The notes: generated by a model not told the origin, from the letters alone. DNA of 64,000 bases from Saprospiraceae bacterium (GCA_020631355.1 JAHDHL010000001.1:235616-299615); one strand, 5' to 3'; counted from the stretch's first letter, positions 38,817 through 49,765 are shown. Translations and numbers: made by a program.

Positions 38817-39586
38817 TTTATTTCGAATTCATCCCGATCATTCAGGAATGGTAATTTCTTCCTAATCTCATGGATTTCATTCCGCTCTAGGGTAAAGGTT
38901 AGGATTCCCTCCCTATCAATTAGTTCCTCATACACTTCTCCATATGGATTGATAATAGCGGAATGCCCATCATAATCAATTCCATTGCCATCCTTTCCCA
39001 CAATGTTCACCCCTAGCACAAAACATTGATTCTCTATCGCCCGCGCTTGTAATAATTTAGCCCAGGCATCACTGCGTTTTTTAGGGAAATTCGCCACATA
39101 AATCAATACGTCATAATTTTCCACATTCCTAGCCCAAACAGGGAATCTCAAATCATAGCAAATCAGTGGACATATCTTCCATCCATGATAATCAAACACC
39201 AGTTTTTCGGCTCCTCCCCTAAATGTTTCGTGTTCCTTGGCCAAGGTGAACAAATGCTTCTTGTCATATTGCAAGTGGGTACCATCAGGATGCATCCAAA
39301 TGAATCGGTTATAGTAAGCATTATCCTCACTGATAATCAGGGAACCACAAATTACCATATCCAATTCAGAAGCCATCTTCCGCATCCACGCTACACTCTC
39401 CCCATCCATTCCCTCTGCCAATTCAAGCGCATTCATGGAGAAGCCCGTACTGAACATCTCCGGAAGAATAATCACATCCGTTTTTCCTTTCAGGTTAACT
39501 ATCCTATCTCCAATTCGGGATAAATTCTCATTTGGGGATTCCCAAACAAGACTCATTTGCACCAATGAAACCCTTAGCTGATTCAT
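38810..39586 (-). CDS. Carbon-nitrogen hydrolase family, omega-amidase-like (YafV)
   Basis: 258 residues. It is a nitrilase-superfamily hydrolase with the Glu-Lys-Cys triad: Glu in LPEMFSTGFS, Lys in YDKKHLF, Cys in CYDLRFP. The FSTGFSM and CYDLRFPVWARN segments are close to omega-amidase YafV, which converts alpha-ketoglutaramate and alpha-ketosuccinamate to the 2-oxo acids. Function is by family resemblance only. It is cytoplasmic, without signal peptide, and lies 36 bp downstream of an ABM-family gene on the same strand. Confidence 0.9.
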   Translation of the reverse strand: MNQLRVSLVQMSLVWESPNENLSRIGDRIVNLKGKTDVIILPEMFSTGFSMNALELAEGMDGESVAWMRKMASELDMVICGSLIISEDNAYYNRFIWMHPDGTHLQYDKKHLFTLAKEHETFRGGAEKLVFDYHGWKICPLICYDLRFPVWARNVENYDVLIYVANFPKKRSDAWAKLLQARAIENQCFVLGVNIVGKDGNGIDYDGHSAIINPYGEVYEELIDREGILTFTLERNEIHEIRKKLPFLNDRDEFEIKN

Positions 39587-39622
39587 AATTGATTCTTTTT
39601 AGAATAATGGAGGATTCTCATA

Positions 39623-39949
39623 TCACTTTCCGAACATATAATCCCTTTCCACCTTTGCAATCCTTAGTTGATATTCCCCATACCAATCAGACTTCCCTTT
39701 ACGCTGCGCCTCCCTATGTTCCACATGCTTTTTCCACTTGGAAATGGATTCCAAATCTTTCCAATAAGACACCGTCACACCAAATCCATTATCATCCCGA
39801 TAACTCTCATGAGAAAGATATCCCTCTTGTTCCGAAGCCAAACGAACCATCCTTATGGCCATATTATCATAGGCTTCCTTGTCCCCATCATTTCGTTTTG
39901 ATGAGAAAATAACGGCATAATATGGAGGTGATGGTGTTTTAGGCAACAT
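39623..39949 (-). CDS. Antibiotic biosynthesis monooxygenase (ABM) family protein
   Basis: 108 residues. The ABM fold is suggested by YYAVIFSSKR, ENMA-like helix (AYDNMAIRMVRLASEQEGYLSHESYR) and VSYWKDLESISKWKKHVEHREAQ. This small ferredoxin-like family includes monooxygenases and heme-degrading enzymes but most members are uncharacterised. It precedes the omega-amidase-like gene on the - strand, a pairing that may be a short operon. Confidence 0.85.
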   Translation of the reverse strand: MLPKTPSPPYYAVIFSSKRNDGDKEAYDNMAIRMVRLASEQEGYLSHESYRDDNGFGVTVSYWKDLESISKWKKHVEHREAQRKGKSDWYGEYQLRIAKVERDYMFGK

Positions 39950-40028
39950 AATGGATGGGTTTTTGCTGAATTCAAATATCCATTTTCATTAATATGAAAA
40001 TAAAATAACGGAAACCCTAAGGAACTAT

Positions 40029-40036
40029 TATTTTTG
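40029..40036 (+). promoter_or_regulatory. Candidate -7 box upstream of aspS
   Basis: TATTTTTG matches TAnnTTTG in the 228-bp gap before aspS, leaving a leader of about 135 bases. Only the -7 match supports it; the rest of the gap shows nothing distinct. Confidence 0.25.
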
Positions 40037-40177
40037 CAATCCAATTGGTTAGTGCAAGGTAAATAGAATCGTTACTAAGTGTATTGATAATTCTCATTTT
40101 ATTACCAATACGATTTTAGCAAGATGATCATTGAATCCTTGAAACTTTAAAATCTTTCATTTTAAAATCATTTCAGT

Positions 40178-41956
40178 ATGTATCGTACTCACAATTGCGG
40201 AGAATTACGCATGGAAAACGTAGGCGAGGAAGTGGTACTCAGTGGATGGGTACAAAAATCCAGGGACTTAGGTTACATGATGTATACAGACCTGCGAGAT
40301 CGATACGGCATCACCCAACTGATTTTCAACGAGCAAGTTACCGAAAAGGAGCTGTTCGAATCAGCCAGGACATTGGGTAGGGAGTATGTCGTAAGAGTAA
40401 AGGGTAAGGTGATTGAACGTCAATCCAAGAACCCGAACATCCCAACAGGAAACATCGAAATCGAAGTAACCGATCTCGATATATTGAATGCCTCCAAGGT
40501 GCCGCCTTTCACCATCGAGGACGATACGGACGGAGGTGATGATCTTAGAATGAAGTATCGCTACCTAGACCTAAGAAGAAAACCCGTCCAGGAGAATTTG
40601 TTCTTCCGTTCACAATTGGCTGTTGAAACGAGGAGTTATCTTTCCAAGGAGGGATTCATCGAAGTGGAAACGCCGGTACTGATTAAGAGTACACCAGAGG
40701 GTGCTAGGGATTTTGTCGTTCCTAGTCGAATGAACAAGGGACAATTCTATGCATTACCACAATCCCCACAAACATTCAAGCAAATCTTGATGGTGGGTGG
40801 GTTTGATAAATATTTCCAAATCGTAAAATGCTTCAGGGATGAGGATTTACGAGCGGACAGGCAACCTGAATTCACGCAGATTGACTGCGAAATGTCTTTC
40901 GTCACGCAAGAGGATATCCTAAATACATTCGAGGGACTGACCAGATACTTGTTCAAGACCTGCTTGGATGTGGAATTACCCCAATTCCCTAGGATGACCT
41001 ATGATGACGCTATGCGCCTATATGGTTCGGATAAGCCTGATGTTCGTTTCGGAATGCAGTTTGTGGAGTTGGGCAAGGAAGATTTACCAGAGGGATTCCC
41101 TGTTTTTGATAGTGCCGAATTGGTGGTAGGTATCAATGCTGAGGGACAAGCCGGCGAATATTCCAATAAGGATATCAAGAAACTGACTTCCTGGATGCAG
41201 CGTCCCCAAATCGGAGCAAAAGGATTGGTTTATGTGAAGTTCAACGAAGACGGAAGTATCAAATCCAGTATCGGTAAGTTCTACTCTGATGAAGTACTCG
41301 CCCAATGGGGAGAGAAATTCGGAGCTAAGAAAGGCGATATGTTACTCATCCTTTCTGGTGAGGAAGAAAAAACCCGTAAGCAACTGAATGAATTGCGTTT
41401 GGAAATGGGTTCAAGAATGGGATTGAGAAAGCCTGATGACTATAAGCCTCTATGGGTAGTTGACTTTCCATTGTTAGAGTGGGATGAGGATACTGAACGT
41501 TTCCATGCGATGCACCACCCATTCACTTCCCCCAAGAAAGAGGATGTGGAAAGGATGCTCAATGGCGACCACGAAACAATGAAAGCCCTTAGAGCTGATG
41601 CCTATGACATGGTCATCAATGGTGTGGAAATCGGTGGTGGCTCCATTCGTATCCATGACAGGGATTTACAATCTAAGAATTTCGACCTACTTGGTTTCAC
41701 CAAGGAGGAAGCAGAAGCTCAATTCGGATTCCTATTGGGAGCATTCGAATATGGCGCACCACCACATGGTGGCCTGGCATTCGGTTTCGATAGGTTATGT
41801 GCTGTTATGATGGGGCAGAATTCCATCCGCGACTTCATTGCATTCCCTAAGAATAACCAAGGAAGGGATATGATGATTGATGCACCATCACCTATCCATG
41901 ATGAACAATTCGATGAGCTTTGTATTCAGTTGAACTTACCTGAAGAAGAAGCTTAA
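40178..41956 (+). CDS. aspS: Aspartyl-tRNA synthetase
   Basis: 592 residues, the full length of the bacterial-type enzyme. It charges tRNA-Asp. The N-terminal OB-fold anticodon-binding domain ([31 protein letters not shown]) is followed by the class II core with motif 2 ([18 protein letters not shown]) and motif 3 ([11 protein letters not shown]). The GAD insertion domain is present (about 290-420). Whether it is discriminating or nondiscriminating cannot be told. It stands alone with its own terminator. Confidence 0.99.
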   Translation: MYRTHNCGELRMENVGEEVVLSGWVQKSRDLGYMMYTDLRDRYGITQLIFNEQVTEKELFESARTLGREYVVRVKGKVIERQSKNPNIPTGNIEIEVTDLDILNASKVPPFTIEDDTDGGDDLRMKYRYLDLRRKPVQENLFFRSQLAVETRSYLSKEGFIEVETPVLIKSTPEGARDFVVPSRMNKGQFYALPQSPQTFKQILMVGGFDKYFQIVKCFRDEDLRADRQPEFTQIDCEMSFVTQEDILNTFEGLTRYLFKTCLDVELPQFPRMTYDDAMRLYGSDKPDVRFGMQFVELGKEDLPEGFPVFDSAELVVGINAEGQAGEYSNKDIKKLTSWMQRPQIGAKGLVYVKFNEDGSIKSSIGKFYSDEVLAQWGEKFGAKKGDMLLILSGEEEKTRKQLNELRLEMGSRMGLRKPDDYKPLWVVDFPLLEWDEDTERFHAMHHPFTSPKKEDVERMLNGDHETMKALRADAYDMVINGVEIGGGSIRIHDRDLQSKNFDLLGFTKEEAEAQFGFLLGAFEYGAPPHGGLAFGFDRLCAVMMGQNSIRDFIAFPKNNQGRDMMIDAPSPIHDEQFDELCIQLNLPEEEA

Positions 41957-41984
41957 TCACATATCATAAGGAGAAAAATCACCG

Positions 41985-42020
41985 ACTCCATTGTCTTAAA
42001 AGGCAATGGAGTTTTTATTT
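41985..42020 (+). terminator. Terminator of aspS
   Basis: ACTCCATTG (41985-41993) pairs with CAATGGAGT (42004-42012) with further pairing inside, directly followed by TTTTATTT. Confidence 0.85.
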
Positions 42021-42155
42021 TGGAGCCATAACAGAACAACCCAAAACCTTTCTTCCATACAAAAGAATGGGTTATCTTTAGTAAAGAAACCCATCCAAAG
42101 ACTACCGATTCTTTATCAGGTATGAAGTATATTCATCTTCATTAAAACAACAACC

Positions 42156-45100
42156 ATGAAATTCCCCACTTCCCTTTTTGCATTCTTTCTTGTTACAGGA
42201 ATCATCCATTCCATTCATGCCCAGGGAACGTTCTTTGGTGAGAGATATGATATTGTTTCTGATTCAACGATATATTCTTACCCTAACCATTTCGACTTAG
42301 TGGATATTGACCATGACGGTTTTACAGATATCGTTTTCTCTAGTAGCTTTTCTGAGTATCGTAAAGTGGCTTGGTATCCCAATAATGGAGATGGCACATT
42401 CGGACAGTACAAAGTAATAGAGGGGGATTTGAATTTCATCATAAACAAAGTGATATCTGCAGATTTGGATGGAGATGGATTCACGGATATCCTTGCCTAT
42501 GGATTCAGCCAAGTTGAGGGATATATCTTATCATGGTATAAGAATAATGGAGCAGGCATTTTCAGTGACAACCAAATCATAACAACGCAAATTTCATATG
42601 AAGCTAATGTACAACTAGGTGATCTAAATGATGATGGACACATGGACATCTTCGTCGTGGAACCCAATCCGAATGGACACATGGCTTGGTTTGAGAATGA
42701 TGGGATGGCCAACTTCTCCGACAAGGTCATTATTTCTGCTTATAGCTGTATCGTAATAGAAGATCCTTTCATTGGTGACATCAATATGGATGGCCATACA
42801 GATATTGTCATGAGTTGTGAATCCCAAGGCATAAAATGGTATGCCGGGAATGGCACAGGAACTTTCAGTACAGGAATCAGCATCAATGCTAACATCTATG
42901 GTGACATTGAGTTTGTGGATATGGATGAGGATGGGGATTTGGATTTTCTTTGTTCTTCCGATGAGGATGAAATCATTCTACAGAAAAATCATGGGGCAGG
43001 AATTTTTGACAATCCCATCGTACTGTATAGCCTCCCTTCCAATTATCTGATTGTCCCCTTTAAAATGGCTGATATAGACGGGGATTCAGACTTGGATATC
43101 ATTACCGAATTAGACCCTGGCAACTATGACTATGCAAGTGAATTGGTCTGGATAGAAAATACAGGTAATCAAATCTATGGAAGCCCTATCTATTTTGATT
43201 CCGCTTTCTATGGACCGCATAATATCAAAACAGGTGACCTCAATAATGATGGAACATTAGATATCGTAGCCATTGCTCGTAATAAGTTCGAATTCTCTGG
43301 TAAAGGAGAATTCGTTTGGTATGATGATGTAGGAGGAACTGAAAACTTTAGCCAGCAATTCAACCAGTTACAATTCACCCCTGAGAATAATCAAATTTCA
43401 ATAGATTGGGATTCAGACGGGGATATGGATATTCTAACGTGGAGGGGCATACGTGTCCATCTATTTGAAAATGATGGTACCGGTAATTTTTCAAGTATCG
43501 ATTTGGGTACCCTCCATTTTGAAACCAATATATACTACCAACTTGATGAAGTCAGAATCGAACCAGTAGATATGGATGAGGATGGAGATATGGATATTGT
43601 ACTGTCTTATGGCAAGACAGTCAACTGGCATGAAAATGATGGGAATAATTCATTCACCTCTCATACCATAGAAAATCTGGATACACCTTGGGGTTTTGAT
43701 GCAATGTATGTCGGTGATGTGGATTCAGATGGGGATATTGATGTCATTTGCAGCGAAAAGGATTTAATCTGGTATAAGAACGATGGCGCCCAGAATTTTA
43801 CTCCAGATATCATTTACACCATTCCTAATTATTACTACCAACAATTCACCCAAATCTTGAGTGCGAATATCGACGCTCCCTCCCATAAGGAACTTGTCCT
43901 GAGAACCAAGCAAAATGAAGTTTACTGGATCAAGAACTGGGGGAATAACGTATTCGGGGACATTCTTAAATATGTAGGAGAAGTTGACAACCTGAATGCC
44001 ATCGGAATAGAAGATATGGACTCCGATGGCGACAATGATATTTATATCCAAACTAACATTGTTGATAATTCAGGTTGGTTCGCCAATGATGGCGTAGGTA
44101 ATTTCGGGAGCCTGAACTCGCTCCCTGATTATATTAATCAAATTGAATGGTATGGCTCTGTCCAGCATCACCTAAGTAATGCTGATATTGATGGAGATGG
44201 TGATCCGGACTTGATATCTTCAGTAAGGGACGGAATACTCTGGTATGAAAATATGGGTAATGGCAATTTCCCTAACCACCCCATATTGGTAGTTGCAATA
44301 AAAGAATCCTTCCATCATCTTTGTGCTGATTATGATGGGAATGGAACGTTGGATATCTCCACTTTTATCCAAACTGGCACCAATTCAGCCAATACGAAAA
44401 ATTACATGGTATGGATTAGCAATCAATATGACCAAGGATTATTTGTGGATCAGAATGCATCGGGTAGCAATGATGGTAGTTCATGGGAGAATGCATTCCT
44501 TGATTTGCAGGATGCCCTTGCCATAGCCCAGGATGAGGACATCATATATATTGCAGAGGGCAACTATCTGCCTACCAATGATGGAAAAAGAGGCGTCTAC
44601 TTTGATATTCCCAATGGTGTTACATTGGTTGGGGGTTATAACACAGGTGGTACAATACTAGACCCCTCATTGTATCCCACGATACTCTCGGGTGACATTG
44701 ACAATGACATGAGCCTTGATGGCAATTCATTCCATGTGGTGACTATCAAGGATGTGAATGATGTCAAACTTGAGAACCTAACCATACAGGGAGGCAATGC
44801 GGATCATCCCTCGTCTTTCTCAAGAAGTAAGGGGGGAGGAATATTCATCAAGAATGCGACTGCTTGCTTGGAAAACATACAGTTCATAGGAAATCGTGCC
44901 ATCAAAGGGGGAGGACTCTACGCTACCAATACATCATTTGTGGATATTCATCATTCTCATTTCGAACAGAATGAAGCGGGGAATGGAGCAGCTTTGTATT
45001 GTAGCTATGGAACCGAATTCTCACTTCATTATTCATCCGTTATAGATAATACATCCACAGTTCGTTGTGCCATTGAGGCATACAATACTCCTTATTCACA

Positions 45101-45935
45101 AATATCCCACTGCCTGATTGCAAATAACGAATCCGTGTATGCCAATGCCATCGGCCTTACGGCCAATACACTTGACCAAACCGTTGATATCAATCATTCT
45201 ACCATTTTGGGTGGCAATGCAGATAAGTTCCTGATTACCATGCAAACAGGACAGAATTATGAGTTGGATGTAATGATGGTCAATAATATTATAGCACACA
45301 ACGATCCTGATTTCAACAGGAATGTCATAGCTTTTAACCCTGGGATTTTAAATTTCAATCATCATCATTGCTACTTCCAAGGCTCATCTGTCATTGGAAA
45401 TGGGAATAATAATTACTTTTCTGCCATTGATGGACCTCTGTATTTCGATGCGGCATATACTCCTATCCCTTGCGCCCCGACTGTTAATGTCGGAGACAAT
45501 ACAAGTCTTGACCATGATTATTATCTCGAAGACTTAGCTGGGAACCAGCGATTCAGGCACATGAATATAGATATCGGTGCTTTTGAAACCCAAACAGAAT
45601 GCAGTACCACACTGAATCCTCTATCTAAGTTTGCGGATGATACAACTGAAGAATCCATCCAAAATAAGGATGCTAGTATAAACGAATTCGTTATCAGTCC
45701 AAACCCTACGAATGGGTTACTCTATATTGATTTTGAATTAGAATCAAACAGCACACTTGAATGGAGACTCACTGATATATTGGGTCGCACCATCTTTTAT
45801 GAAAAAGAAAATTCCCAAAAGGGAATGAATCATAAAACATTGGATTTACATCCCTTAGATACAGGAATATATTGGCTATCTGTTTACCAGGCAAATAAGA
45901 TTACAACGTATAAGGTGATGAAATCAAGTCGTTAG
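42156..45935 (+). CDS. Secreted VCBS/FG-GAP and beta-helix protein with T9SS sorting domain
   Basis: 1259 residues. The signal peptide is KFPTSLFAFFLVTGIIHSIHAQ. The first 750 residues form FG-GAP/VCBS-type repeats with calcium-site patterns such as DLDGDGFTDI, DLNDDGHMDI, DMDEDGDLDF and DIDGDGDPDL; these fold as a beta-propeller. A parallel beta-helix follows (about 760-1150; DQNASGSNDGSSWENAF, DGNSFHVVTIKD, RSKGGGIFI), whose order and wording mirror the gene at 27653. The C-terminus is a type A sorting domain (FVISPNPTNGLLYIDFE to KSSR). It is therefore an exported T9SS surface protein, perhaps an adhesin or matrix component. No enzymatic motif is identified. Confidence 0.92.
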   Translation: MKFPTSLFAFFLVTGIIHSIHAQGTFFGERYDIVSDSTIYSYPNHFDLVDIDHDGFTDIVFSSSFSEYRKVAWYPNNGDGTFGQYKVIEGDLNFIINKVISADLDGDGFTDILAYGFSQVEGYILSWYKNNGAGIFSDNQIITTQISYEANVQLGDLNDDGHMDIFVVEPNPNGHMAWFENDGMANFSDKVIISAYSCIVIEDPFIGDINMDGHTDIVMSCESQGIKWYAGNGTGTFSTGISINANIYGDIEFVDMDEDGDLDFLCSSDEDEIILQKNHGAGIFDNPIVLYSLPSNYLIVPFKMADIDGDSDLDIITELDPGNYDYASELVWIENTGNQIYGSPIYFDSAFYGPHNIKTGDLNNDGTLDIVAIARNKFEFSGKGEFVWYDDVGGTENFSQQFNQLQFTPENNQISIDWDSDGDMDILTWRGIRVHLFENDGTGNFSSIDLGTLHFETNIYYQLDEVRIEPVDMDEDGDMDIVLSYGKTVNWHENDGNNSFTSHTIENLDTPWGFDAMYVGDVDSDGDIDVICSEKDLIWYKNDGAQNFTPDIIYTIPNYYYQQFTQILSANIDAPSHKELVLRTKQNEVYWIKNWGNNVFGDILKYVGEVDNLNAIGIEDMDSDGDNDIYIQTNIVDNSGWFANDGVGNFGSLNSLPDYINQIEWYGSVQHHLSNADIDGDGDPDLISSVRDGILWYENMGNGNFPNHPILVVAIKESFHHLCADYDGNGTLDISTFIQTGTNSANTKNYMVWISNQYDQGLFVDQNASGSNDGSSWENAFLDLQDALAIAQDEDIIYIAEGNYLPTNDGKRGVYFDIPNGVTLVGGYNTGGTILDPSLYPTILSGDIDNDMSLDGNSFHVVTIKDVNDVKLENLTIQGGNADHPSSFSRSKGGGIFIKNATACLENIQFIGNRAIKGGGLYATNTSFVDIHHSHFEQNEAGNGAALYCSYGTEFSLHYSSVIDNTSTVRCAIEAYNTPYSQISHCLIANNESVYANAIGLTANTLDQTVDINHSTILGGNADKFLITMQTGQNYELDVMMVNNIIAHNDPDFNRNVIAFNPGILNFNHHHCYFQGSSVIGNGNNNYFSAIDGPLYFDAAYTPIPCAPTVNVGDNTSLDHDYYLEDLAGNQRFRHMNIDIGAFETQTECSTTLNPLSKFADDTTEESIQNKDASINEFVISPNPTNGLLYIDFELESNSTLEWRLTDILGRTIFYEKENSQKGMNHKTLDLHPLDTGIYWLSVYQANKITTYKVMKSSR

Positions 45936-45978
45936 GATGCTATTATGGTCTGGTGCCTAAAGTTTAGATTATGAATAC

Positions 45979-46986
45979 TTAATCCAGCTTTAATGTCCAA
46001 TCCATAATTTTGGTAATCGCTTCGTCTTTCATACGATACAATTCCTTTTCCATTCTGGTAGGTCCGATTTTGGTATTGAGCCAGTGGTTCGTATCATCAA
46101 TCACCTTGATAGTTATCATCTTATTATTGAACCGCTCCAAGATTTCCGTTTCCCTATCACTACTCACTATCTTATCTTCCGAACCCATCAGGTACAACAT
46201 GGGCTTATCCAATTCTTTAAGGATTTTTTCATGATTGAGCCTGATTAAATCTATCTGAAGTGGATTAATTACAAGATGCAAGGCTTTCTTGAATCCCATT
46301 TCTTTCATTTTTCGCTTAGCGATTTTTTTCAGTTCCTTTTCATTCTCATGTGCAACAACCAAGGAAATCATCTCATCCACAAATTGCACGACAGCGGCCT
46401 TACTCTTACCCTTAACCGAATAAAATCCATCGCTATTACATTCAGCTTGGTATTTTATGAACGCCCCATTTTTTTCAACAGGTGTACCAATAAGGATAAT
46501 GAAATCATAAGCACATTTCTTCCCATAGGAATCAAGGGAAGCCATTCCTCCCATACTATGTCCTAGGACTCCAATTTTTTTCCCGATGAATCGATCATCA
46601 TTCCTCAAATGTCGGAAGCATGCACTAAGGTCATTAGATAGCGTTGTTGCTTTATAGTCGTATTTACCTTTGGATTTACCCACACCCCTTTCATCAAACC
46701 TATATATGGCAATACCATTCTCAAGGAAGTTTTCAGCCAGCACAAAGTGGGAATGTCGGGTATCTTTCCCACTTCCCGGAACTATGATAACCAATTTATC
46801 ATATCCTGACTTGGGCGATATGAGCGTACCACCTAATTCTATTTTTGCCGCTCTGTTCTCAAAATTAATTTCCTCATATTCATACTTTATCGAATCAATG
46901 ATTTCCTGCTCATATTCAAATATAACTTGTGAATGAACAGTGTGAATAAGGAGTATGGATAGTAAGGTTGTATATGATATTTTCAT
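45979..46986 (-). CDS. Exported alpha/beta hydrolase
   Basis: 335 residues from ATG 46986, chosen for the signal peptide MKISYTTLLSILLIHTVHS; an ATG four codons earlier is an alternative. It shows the nucleophile elbow GHSMGG with Ser, the opening IVPGSGKDTRHSH, and a late Asp/His pair (MGSEDKIVS and DTNHWL). This layout is typical of alpha/beta hydrolases; substrate unknown. It is transcribed convergent to the VCBS/beta-helix gene with 43 bp between stops and no terminator. Confidence 0.85.
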   Translation of the reverse strand: MKISYTTLLSILLIHTVHSQVIFEYEQEIIDSIKYEYEEINFENRAAKIELGGTLISPKSGYDKLVIIVPGSGKDTRHSHFVLAENFLENGIAIYRFDERGVGKSKGKYDYKATTLSNDLSACFRHLRNDDRFIGKKIGVLGHSMGGMASLDSYGKKCAYDFIILIGTPVEKNGAFIKYQAECNSDGFYSVKGKSKAAVVQFVDEMISLVVAHENEKELKKIAKRKMKEMGFKKALHLVINPLQIDLIRLNHEKILKELDKPMLYLMGSEDKIVSSDRETEILERFNNKMITIKVIDDTNHWLNTKIGPTRMEKELYRMKDEAITKIMDWTLKLD

Positions 46987-47225
46987 ATGGAAATGCATTT
47001 GGTATTAATGGTGTTTGAGGTATTCTAGCATCATTAAGTATGTATCCTAAAGAGGATTATATTGAAGTATATTGCACTATTGGATTCTTTTATGGAATTT
47101 ATATTTCAATTATCTAATCCTTATAATGATATCCTGACCGACTACTTTTTTCAAATCCCTAGCTATAATTGCACTTGAGATATTTTTGAATCAAGACGGC
47201 ATCATAATATCAATTACACCTGACA

Positions 47226-48293
47226 TCAAAACAAACTCAACTGAGGTTTCTTCATCTGTTCGAACAAATCCAAGTTGTATGGTGGGGTAGTCCTCCCTCT
47301 GAGATATTTCTCCCTCGCCAGTTTGAACTGCTGTTTGACCATCATGGCATAATGCCCCTCTCCGGACATTCGTTTCCCAAATCTGGAATCAGACAATTGG
47401 CCGCCATGCACATCCTTGATTTGATTGATGATCTTATCAGCTTTATCAGGCATGACCTTGGTCAGCCAATCCATGAAGATTTCACCTACATCACCATTGA
47501 GCCTAACCATCGTATAACCTATGGACCTTGCGCCTCTTTCAGCAATTTCCTTGGCCAAAGGAAGAATCTCGTGGTCGTTCAATCCCGGAATAATCGGTGC
47601 CATCATGACATTAACAGGCACACCTGCCTTATGCAAACGTTCTACCGTTTCCAATCTTCTTAAAACGGATGAAGTCCTAGGTTCCAGCACCCGTCTCATC
47701 TCATCATCCAATGTGGTGATTGAAATAGAAACATGAACCAAACCATGCTGAGCTAATTTCTCCAATATATCTAAATCCCTCAAGATTAAGCTATTCTTAG
47801 TAATCACGCTTACAGGGTGCCTGTATTTCCAGCAAACCTCAAGTATCTTTCTTGTGATTTCCTTTTCCTTTTCAACTGGTTGGTAACAATCCGTATTCCC
47901 GGATAACATGATAGGGGCGGGCTTCCAGTTCTTGGACTTGAATTTCTGTTCCAATAATTCGGGAACATTCTGCTTGACCAAAATCTTTTGTTCAAATTCC
48001 AAGCCTGCACTATATCCCCAATAGGTATGGGTATTCCTAGCATAGCAATAAACACAACCGTGTTCACAGCCTTGATAGGGATTCATGGAATAACCTGCGG
48101 GAATATCAGGACTTTTCACCTTATTGATGATGGTTTTGGGATGGACAGGAATGAATTCAGTCCTGATTTTATCATCCGACTCATGTTGTTCCCAGTCAAT
48201 AGGCTGAGTATCATACTGTAATCGATGAAATGGATTTACAGTATTGATTTGTGCTCCTCGTCCTTTGATGTACTGTATTTCTGCATACTTCAT
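47226..48293 (-). CDS. PA0069-family radical SAM protein
   Basis: 355 residues. The radical SAM cluster motif is C-EHG-C-VY-C (GCEHGCVYCYARNTH), followed by SGNTDCYQP and SVSITTLDDEMRRVLEPRTSS. This is typical of the spore-photoproduct-lyase-like PA0069/Rv2578c family, of unproven function. It is a cytoplasmic 4Fe-4S enzyme using S-adenosylmethionine. It is monocistronic, divergent from prfB across a 286-bp gap. Confidence 0.92.
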   Translation of the reverse strand: MKYAEIQYIKGRGAQINTVNPFHRLQYDTQPIDWEQHESDDKIRTEFIPVHPKTIINKVKSPDIPAGYSMNPYQGCEHGCVYCYARNTHTYWGYSAGLEFEQKILVKQNVPELLEQKFKSKNWKPAPIMLSGNTDCYQPVEKEKEITRKILEVCWKYRHPVSVITKNSLILRDLDILEKLAQHGLVHVSISITTLDDEMRRVLEPRTSSVLRRLETVERLHKAGVPVNVMMAPIIPGLNDHEILPLAKEIAERGARSIGYTMVRLNGDVGEIFMDWLTKVMPDKADKIINQIKDVHGGQLSDSRFGKRMSGEGHYAMMVKQQFKLAREKYLRGRTTPPYNLDLFEQMKKPQLSLF

Positions 48294-48410
48294 ATTTTTA
48301 ATTTAAAACAATTATTTTTAATAATCAAATTATTGACAAATATTTTGTTTTAAACAGGTACTATGATTAATATTTTGGAACTCCAAGAGTAACATTCCTG
48401 TTAACATCAT

Positions 48411-48418
48411 TACATTTG
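48411..48418 (+). promoter_or_regulatory. Candidate -7 box upstream of prfB
   Basis: TACATTTG matches TAnnTTTG exactly and sits about 160 bases before the prfB start in the divergent gap. The -33 element is not obvious. Confidence 0.3.
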
Positions 48419-48579
48419 CAAACTGGAAATGAAAGACTTCAAACCTTTTCATTCCTAATTAGAATTAAATATTTCAATTGAATTGATTGTTATCTATCCT
48501 GTTGTCAGAAATATGGATTATATCCACAGCGATACAACCTGATAATACCTTTCATCTCAACATTCAAAAACACAGTACC

Positions 48580-49672
48580 ATGACACCTGATCAATTAAAA
48601 GGTCTTCGTACGAAAATGGGCACCCTTGCCCACTATCTTTGACGTCCCTAACAGGAAAATGAAAATTGAGGACAAGGAAGCCCTCAGTCTTGACCCTAAT
48701 TTCTGGGACGACCCCAAAAGAGCCGAATCCATTCTCAAGGAAATCAAACTCCATAAATATTGGGTAGGTATATACGAGGATACCGAACAAGTAGTCGAGG
48801 ACACAGCCGTCCTCTACGATTTCTATAAGGAGGGGGAAAGTACGGAGGAAGAAGTGGAAGAATCCTACCTTGAGGCCGTTAAGAAAATAGAGGAAATGGA
48901 ATTCAGGGCGACCTTGAACAAGAAAGAGGACGAGCTGAATTGTATTCTTGAAATCAATGCAGGTGCAGGAGGAACGGAAAGCTGCGACTGGTCATCCATG
49001 CTCGAACGGATGTATGTCATGTGGGCGGAAAAAAATGGTTTCAAGGTAAAACAACTGGATCGCCAAGAGGGGGATGTTGCTGGCATCAAATCCGTGGAGA
49101 TGGAAATCACCGGTGAGTTTGCTTACGGGTTACTCAAGGGTGAGAATGGCGTACATCGTTTGGTTCGAATCAGTCCATTCAATGCCCAGGGAAAAAGAAT
49201 GACTTCGTTCTCGTCGGTATTTGTACATCCTGTTGTGGATGATAGTATCGAAATCAAGGTCAATCCTGCTGATTTGAAATGGGATACATTCAGAGCCAGT
49301 GGAGCGGGTGGACAGCACGTAAATAAGACAGAATCAGCCGTAAGGGTAACACATATTCCGTCTGGTTGTGTGGCAGAATGCCAAGAGGAGCGTTCGCAGC
49401 ATATGAATAGGGAAAAGGCCATTCAAAAACTGAAGAATCTACTTTATGAATTGGAACTCCAAAAACAATATGCTGAAAAGGATAAGGTGGAAGCAGGGAA
49501 AATGAAAAATGAATGGGGCTCCCAAATCCGTTCCTATGTATTAGATGATAGATGGGTCAAGGATTTGCGCTCAGGATATAAGGTCCATAATCCGGATAAG
49601 GTTCTGGACGGGGATTTGAATGAATTCCTGAAATCTGTCCTGATGATGAATTCACTGAAGATAGAGGATTAA
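48580..49672 (+). CDS. prfB: Peptide chain release factor 2, decoded by programmed +1 frameshift
   Basis: The gene starts at ATG 48580, reads 20 codons to CTT (48637-48639) then meets in-frame TGA (48640-48642). A +1 slip at CTT TGA C gives Asp and continues from 48641, for 363 residues in all. RF2 recognises UGA and UAA stop codons. SPF (the RF2 tripeptide for stop recognition) is in RISPFNAQG, and the GGQ hydrolysis motif is in GAGGQHVNKTESAVR. RF2 lacking the frameshift would begin far inside the N-terminal domain, so the join 48580-48639 plus 48641-49672 should be annotated. The TTG at 48626 is not the start. Confidence 0.95.
48634..48643 (+). promoter_or_regulatory. prfB programmed frameshift site
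   Basis: TAT CTT TGA C matches the conserved slippery site of bacterial RF2 genes, which autoregulates RF2 through its own UGA codon. The upstream Shine-Dalgarno-like stimulator of enterobacteria is absent (the preceding bases are CCTTGCCCAC). Confidence 0.9.
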
Positions 49673-49704
49673 TCATACCCCGGCAGTCCAAATCTCGTAT
49701 AAAC

Positions 49705-49738
49705 TAAAAGCCCCGCTTGTAACCAAGCGGGGCTTTTA
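49705..49738. terminator. Bidirectional terminator between prfB and the TPR gene
   Basis: A perfect 15-bp GC-rich stem (49705-49719 with 49724-49738, core AGCCCCGCTTG) closes loop TAAC, with A and T ends fitting both converging genes. Confidence 0.93.
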
Positions 49739-49765
49739 TCATTACATCAATTGATTATTGATGTA

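Noticed and set aside
48626-49672. prfB starting at TTG 48626
   Set aside because: The frame from ATG 48580 with a +1 slip at CTT TGA C gives the normal RF2 length and the known site; a TTG start inside the slip region would lack the N-terminal residues.
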